Below, in pieces: positions 37,742 through 41,043 of a stretch of 41,043 bases of DNA. This DNA is from Pseudomonas sp. ZH-FAD. GTDB taxonomy: Bacteria > Pseudomonadota > Gammaproteobacteria > Pseudomonadales > Pseudomonadaceae. The translations under genes were made by a program, and so were the position numbers. Under the pieces are notes generated by a model that was given only the letters and a program-made list of their open reading frames with translations, searched no databases and was not told the DNA's origin. Where the stretch lies: NCBI RefSeq assembly GCF_002803095.1, contig NZ_PGLR01000050.1:1-41043 (forward strand), given 5' to 3'. How positions within the stretch are numbered: the first letter of the stretch is position 1; every line of letters starts with the position of its first letter.

Positions 37742-37758
37742 ATGCTCCCATGGCGCGG

Positions 37759-37784
37759 TGACACAGCTAATCCGCCCTGATGAT
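37759..37784 (+). promoter_or_regulatory. TGACACA-N13-GATGAT promoter-like element
   Basis: TGACACA at 37759-37765 preceded by GCGCGG, and GATGAT at 37779-37784. The ATG at 37812 is 53 bases from the first T. Confidence 0.75.
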
Positions 37785-37811
37785 GGCGGCTCCACAACCG
37801 GAGCCCCAGGA

Positions 37812-38222
37812 ATGTCGAACAACAACCCCGAGTCGCTTGAACTCAAAGCAGGAGCTGTCTTCGAGTATGGCTCCAGAACATATCGCCTTGACGCCTTCCT
37901 TTGCGAAGTCGAAGACAAGACACCTGCACACCCCTTCATCGCCCAGCTCGTAGCCGAACTGAACGCCGAAGAAGACTCAAAACTCCCTGCTGGCCACAGA
38001 CGGATCAAGCTACGTTTTTGCATGCCAGAAGAAGCCACCTATGTCGCTGGCAGCGGCGTATGTGGCTGCGTGGCAGAAATCGCCGACATAACGATTGTCG
38101 GCACTGTGCCATGGAGCAGCCGCGAACTGATTGAGCACCATGAGGAAGCGCTAAGCCTTGGCCGCGAGGGGCGTCGCTGCGATCCGATCGTTCGACCAAT
38201 CCGCCAGGAGGCATGCGTCTGA
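37812..38222 (+). CDS. Hypothetical protein (136 aa)
   Basis: No family recognised. Ribosome site CCCCAGGA. The N-terminal half shares YGSRTYRLDAF with the 37335 gene; a Cys pair (GSGVCGCVAEIAD) sits in a beta region; tail basic (REGRRCDPIVRPIRQEACV). The next gene starts one base after the stop, so they form a unit. Confidence 0.6.
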   Translation: MSNNNPESLELKAGAVFEYGSRTYRLDAFLCEVEDKTPAHPFIAQLVAELNAEEDSKLPAGHRRIKLRFCMPEEATYVAGSGVCGCVAEIADITIVGTVPWSSRELIEHHEEALSLGREGRRCDPIVRPIRQEACV

Positions 38223-38223
38223 T

Positions 38224-38601
38224 ATGGCCATCACCGACATTCAGTTCGACATGTTCCCCTCATGCCCTCCCCTGCACCAGGGCGAAGAAATCTTGGAGCT
38301 GATGCGCCCACACAAATGGGCTCACGGCGAAGCTACTGAGCTGGCGCTGGTTTCAATCGAGCTTGTTCCCCACGGGGATCAGTGGATGTGGGCTACCCGC
38401 CTCAACTCTCGCAACGGGGCCGGGCAAGGCTGCCGCGCACTACCCAAATGGAACCGCTTCGCTCCTACGAAAACACAGGCAATGCTGCGTGGTGCTGATG
38501 AGGTCAGGGCATTCATGCACTGTGCGACTGACGATGAGCAAGCGCGGATAGCCACATGGCTTGCGGAGCAAGTTTCGAGGGCTGTCGCAGACGCTGAGTA
38601 A
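38224..38601 (+). CDS. Hypothetical protein (125 aa)
   Basis: No family recognised. GCCAGGAGGCATGCG precedes the ATG at 38224. Beta core (LALVSIELVPHGDQWMWATRLNSR) followed by helices (KTQAMLRGADEVRAFMHCATDDEQARIATWLAEQVSRAV). Second gene after the element at 37759. Confidence 0.6.
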   Translation: MAITDIQFDMFPSCPPLHQGEEILELMRPHKWAHGEATELALVSIELVPHGDQWMWATRLNSRNGAGQGCRALPKWNRFAPTKTQAMLRGADEVRAFMHCATDDEQARIATWLAEQVSRAVADAE

Positions 38602-38695
38602 CTGCACCAAGCTCAGTCGCTTGCCAGCGTGTGGTCAACGTAACGTGTGAGCACTTCCAGTGCCGTGTGGCACAAGGGATCGAGGACTTATTTCA

Positions 38696-38926
38696 GTGGT
38701 TGAGTACATTTTTCGCGACTGCCCACGTTGCCACACCTACGGCGTGCTGGATAACGGTGACAACTGCACCAACTGCGGTGGCCATGGTACTGGCGGCCTG
38801 TTTTCCACAGACGGCTGCATAGGGAGCGGCGAAATCATTATTGAGGCCGCTACAGGCCGGCAAGTCAGTCATGACGAATTCGCAAAGCGCATGACCAAGC
38901 AGCGAGATAGCCAAGGTGGCAGGTGA
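38696..38926 (+). CDS. DnaJ-type zinc-finger-like protein (76 aa)
   Basis: DCPRCHTYGVLDNGDNCTNCGGHGTGGLF has the CxxCxxxG....CxxCxGxG pattern of the DnaJ cysteine-rich zinc centre, here without the J domain, so it may be a small zinc-binding chaperone-like or regulatory protein. Start GTG at 38696 (GAGGA upstream) is a choice; the frame is open from 38660. Overlaps the start of the next gene. Confidence 0.55.
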   Translation: MVEYIFRDCPRCHTYGVLDNGDNCTNCGGHGTGGLFSTDGCIGSGEIIIEAATGRQVSHDEFAKRMTKQRDSQGGR

Positions 38927-39200
38927 CGTTCAGGAAGGCGTTAATGGCCTTGAGAAACGTTGCGAGCCCCGCTGGAGTCAGTTCCTTCCAAGCAGCTGGT
39001 CACGCTCTGACATGGCCGGTGTAGCGCAGCCCCATAACGATGAAGGCAAGCCTACCGCGTCCTACTGGCTGGCTTGGGCACCGTACTTCACGGGCGACAC
39101 AACCGATCCAGGTCATCACACCCAAGTTTTTCGGCGTCGCTTCCGAAGCAAGGAAGCCGCGATGGCGTATGTGGAAAGGACTTGGCCTTTACCCGAGTGA
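38916..39200 (+). CDS. Small hypothetical protein (94 aa)
   Basis: The GTG at 38916 overlaps the previous gene; an ATG at 39012 giving 62 residues is an alternative. C-terminal ASYWLAWAPYFTG.., HHTQVFRRRFRSKEAAMAYVERTWPLPE resembles the F-R-SK-EA..W pattern of the gene at 7399-7632. Function unknown. Confidence 0.45.
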   Translation: MAGDVQEGVNGLEKRCEPRWSQFLPSSWSRSDMAGVAQPHNDEGKPTASYWLAWAPYFTGDTTDPGHHTQVFRRRFRSKEAAMAYVERTWPLPE

Positions 39201-39246
39201 TCCTGAGTTCGCATTTGGGGTGGTGAGGAACTTCGGTCTGCGCCGA

Positions 39247-39272
39247 TGACACAGCGCCGCAAGGCGGATCAT
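39247..39272 (+). promoter_or_regulatory. TGACACA-N13-GATCAT promoter-like element
   Basis: TGACACA at 39247-39253 preceded by GCCGA, and GATCAT at 39267-39272. The ATG at 39319 is 72 bases from the first T. Confidence 0.75.
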
Positions 39273-39318
39273 CAACGTCAGCAAGACCAATCACCCATTC
39301 TCAATGATCGAGGTTTCC

Positions 39319-39456
39319 ATGACCCTTTCCTTCCCCTTCTTCGAACTCCCCGAAATCGTCCTGGCCGTGGGCATCGCCCTAGTCGTAGGGATGGCCATCG
39401 GCTCGGCTGCCACCGCCGCAGCGTTTCAGCGTCGCCGGGGCGGCGAACGCAGCTAA
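39319..39456 (+). CDS. Small single-pass membrane protein (45 aa)
   Basis: GAGGTTTCC precedes the ATG. The product is short (starts MTLSFPFFELPEIVLAVG) with one hydrophobic helix (IVLAVGIALVVGMAIGSAATAAAF) and a basic tail (QRRRGGERS). It is the expected first gene behind the element at 39247, supporting its reality despite its length. Function unknown; the layout resembles small membrane regulators. Confidence 0.6.
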   Translation: MTLSFPFFELPEIVLAVGIALVVGMAIGSAATAAAFQRRRGGERS

Positions 39457-39488
39457 AGACCACCCGAGCACACTTCAAGGAGCAGGCT

Positions 39489-39644
39489 ATGGCTCAACGC
39501 ATCACCTCTCAACAGCTACTCGAAACGATCCGTGCTTTCTACTCCGACACCAGCCGGCCTCGCGAAGAAACCCGCGCCGGCCTGGAAGAAGCACAGGAAG
39601 AAATCGAGCTGCTGCTCAACGCGCTGCCCTCGGATGAGGGCTAG
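39489..39644 (+). CDS. Small acidic protein (51 aa)
   Basis: No family recognised. AAGGAGCAGGCT gives a strong ribosome site. Start is MAQRITSQQLLETIRAF; helical, acidic C-terminal half (GLEEAQEEIELLLNALPSDEG). Second gene behind the element at 39247. Confidence 0.55.
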   Translation: MAQRITSQQLLETIRAFYSDTSRPREETRAGLEEAQEEIELLLNALPSDEG

Positions 39645-39648
39645 CGCC

Positions 39649-40401
39649 GTGGCTGAGTTCTACTACCAGATCAAGGGCCGAATGCCTGGGAAGGAAGGGA
39701 GCTATTCGGAGTGGGCATGGCCCCCTGTGTTCAGCGGCATTGTCGAGGCTGAGGGGCGCAAGGAGGCAAAGGCCAAGATTGAGGAAGACTACGGTCGCCA
39801 GTTCCCAATGAGGGTGCTCAGGAAGGACATGGACGAGCATGAGTACCTTCTGCACATCCGAGAGCTTGCCCCCGGCGACGTGTACCTTCGGCGCCGGTTC
39901 CTCGACACAGCCTGCAAGGAGTGCGGAACTCCTTTCAAGCTGATCGACAAATACAACGACCCCTATGCTGATCATCGAGGCCCAGATTTCTGCTCTGAGC
40001 GTTGCGCCAGCGCAGGCAAGAAACGTGAGCTGTTGGATTTCAATCTTGCCGCTGAGGGACGGCTTCCAGCTGTGATCTACCAAGTCAGGCAGAAAGCCAC
40101 CGGCAAAGTCTACATCGGGCAAACCATCCAGGCGTTCACGTTGCGGTGGTGGCAGCACCTCACGACCCCAAGCGACTGCAAATTCCACGAAGCTCTCAAG
40201 TCGTCGCCGATCACGGACTGGGAGTTCTCAGTAATCGAGGTCGTGGAATACCCACCAGAGTGCAAGAACAAGTTGGCCTATCTCACTGACCGTGAGCGAT
40301 TCTGGATCGAGACTTTCAACTCGGTCGCCAATGGCTTCAATACGACCCTACCGGCAAAGATCAGCCCGCAAGAACCCCTGGACTTAGAAGCCGCATTTTG
40401 A
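39649..40401 (+). CDS. GIY-YIG endonuclease with zinc finger
   Basis: A 250-residue protein. The GTG at 39649 is supported by GAGGG nine bases upstream; an ATG at 39634 lacks a site. A zinc-finger-like C89xxC92 and C115xxxC119 set (CKECGTPF, CSERCAS) precedes a GIY-YIG domain: AVIYQVRQKATGKVYIG (141-157), R166, H170, the metal-binding E216 in DRERFWI and N231 in GFNTT. GIY-YIG enzymes cut DNA in repair, restriction and homing; the zinc finger is typical of homing nucleases. The N-terminal part (about 1-85) is unassigned. Last gene of the unit after the element at 39247; not inserted in another gene as far as I see. Confidence 0.85.
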   Translation: MAEFYYQIKGRMPGKEGSYSEWAWPPVFSGIVEAEGRKEAKAKIEEDYGRQFPMRVLRKDMDEHEYLLHIRELAPGDVYLRRRFLDTACKECGTPFKLIDKYNDPYADHRGPDFCSERCASAGKKRELLDFNLAAEGRLPAVIYQVRQKATGKVYIGQTIQAFTLRWWQHLTTPSDCKFHEALKSSPITDWEFSVIEVVEYPPECKNKLAYLTDRERFWIETFNSVANGFNTTLPAKISPQEPLDLEAAF

Positions 40402-40420
40402 GTTCCCCGGCAGATGCGGA

Positions 40421-40726
40421 TTACTTGGCCAGTAACCGCAGGTCAAACGCATTTGCGGGCACGTCAACACCCCACCACTCCAGGGCCTTCTCCCGGAACA
40501 GCTGCCAGTCAGCCCGAGTAACCGGGCCATGAGTACACAGCCGGCACTCCGACATGCCCTGGCGTTGATCTGTGATTGAGTTGTGCAAATCGACACCCAT
40601 TCGCCCAAATCGGCCAACCGTGCTGCCGTCGATCAGGCTATGAATCCACACGGCATTACGCCCCTCTGAAAGCTGCACCTCGTAACAGTCCATGTGGATT
40701 TCAGTGTCAGTTGCGGTTCTGCTCAT
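40421..40726 (-). CDS. Hypothetical protein (101 aa)
   Basis: No family recognised. The start at 40726 lacks a strong ribosome site; an alternative is 40693 (MDCYEVQLSEG). Beta-rich N terminus (CYEVQLSEGRNAVWIHSLIDGSTVGRFGRMGVDL) with CRLCTHGP, then an aromatic helix (WQLFREKALEWWGVDV). Converges with the nuclease gene, 19 bases between stops. Confidence 0.55.
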   Translation of the reverse strand: MSRTATDTEIHMDCYEVQLSEGRNAVWIHSLIDGSTVGRFGRMGVDLHNSITDQRQGMSECRLCTHGPVTRADWQLFREKALEWWGVDVPANAFDLRLLAK

Positions 40727-40854
40727 ATTGGGCGCTTCTGATCAGCAGTTTCATAGGAGTGGGAATCGTAGCAAGCAGCCCAGTACGGAGCGACAGGCGC
40801 AACCTACATCCCCAAATCCCAGTGTGCTTCCCGAGGATATGCGTGGGCTGCCGA

Positions 40855-40880
40855 TGACACATGGCCAGCAAGGGCAGACT
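40855..40880 (+). promoter_or_regulatory. TGACACA-N13-CAGACT promoter-like element without a normal gene
   Basis: TGACACA at 40855-40861 preceded by GCCGA, and CAGACT at 40875-40880. By analogy its gene should begin near 40908-40927, but that stretch holds repeats instead, and only a 21-codon frame from 40888 follows. Confidence 0.55.
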
Positions 40881-40908
40881 TTTCGAAATGAAGCCAGCAA
40901 CCAAGCGG

Positions 40909-40961
40909 CAGCCTGTCCATTTCACTAGCAGCCTGTCGGACTTGAATTCATAAATGGACAG
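40909..40961. repeat. Inverted and direct repeats, possible insertion-sequence end
   Basis: CTGTCCATTT at 40913-40922 is perfectly inverted as AAATGGACAG at 40952-40961, around a 29-base loop. CAGCCTGTC occurs at 40909-40917 and 40929-40937. The pattern suggests the terminus of an inserted element that replaced the gene expected after the promoter at 40855. From 40962 to the window end I see no further feature. Confidence 0.35.
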
Positions 40962-41043
40962 AGCGCGACAAAGACAAAGCGAATTGCCCACTATTTGAGC
41001 GTTTTTAACCGGTTGTTGCCCTGAATTTCCTGAATTCGAGCGG

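Noticed and set aside
1..41043. tRNA, rRNA, replication origin, partition ATPase and conjugation genes
   Set aside because: Looked for and not found by eye; iteron-like clusters or DnaA-box arrays were also not evident.

Overview
The window looks like part of a large Pseudomonas plasmid, or a plasmid-like accessory island. It has no rRNA, tRNA or housekeeping genes that I can see. It holds about eighty mostly small genes, usually overlapping by 1-4 bases, and few have recognisable families. The best lineage marker is an MvaT-type H-NS-like protein (8678-9040), a family typical of Pseudomonadaceae. That this is a pQBR/IncP-2-like megaplasmid is inference from gene density, novelty and base composition. 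No replication, partition ATPase or conjugation genes are in view.

Layout. 1-119 looks like the end of an insertion sequence abutting 129-757, a strongly diverged CRISPR-like array of about eleven 28-base hairpin repeats spaced about 60 bases apart, with no cas genes. 789-2687 are small forward genes including an HExxH peptidase. 2697-8151 runs in reverse: a YkgJ-type cysteine-cluster protein, a 718-residue unknown protein and several small genes. 8378-15662 runs forward: MvaT, a ParB/Srx-fold protein behind paired dyad operators, a PapB-like regulator, a membrane protein and an AP2-like DNA-binding protein. 15790-18801 are small genes, one of which is split cleanly by a TnpB transposon. 18761-21026 encodes an AAA ATPase followed by an alarmone-hydrolase-like HD protein. 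22264-27944 runs mainly in reverse: small genes, a tnpB relic, a lipoprotein, a 646-residue unknown protein and a second PapB-like regulator. 28240-34696 runs forward: small membrane proteins, a protein with about seven helix-turn-helix-like repeats, and an OmpA-family lipoprotein. 35956-40401 are forward paralogous small genes ending in a GIY-YIG nuclease. The right end shows a promoter without an adequate gene and inverted repeats suggesting another insertion.

The most striking feature is a bipartite upstream element, CCGRTGACACAG with a -10-like NANNNT (mostly GANNAT) exactly 13 bases after TGACACA. By eye I find 18 copies on both strands. Nearly all lie 53-72 bases upstream of a start codon at the head of a transcription unit, and A at position 2 and T at position 6 of the downstream box are present in all 18. 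It resembles a -35/-10 promoter with an unusually short 15-base spacer and would define a plasmid-wide regulon of otherwise unknown genes. Candidate partners in the window are the PapB-like proteins, MvaT, the ParB-like protein, the AP2 protein and the multi-HTH protein, but none can be assigned from sequence alone.
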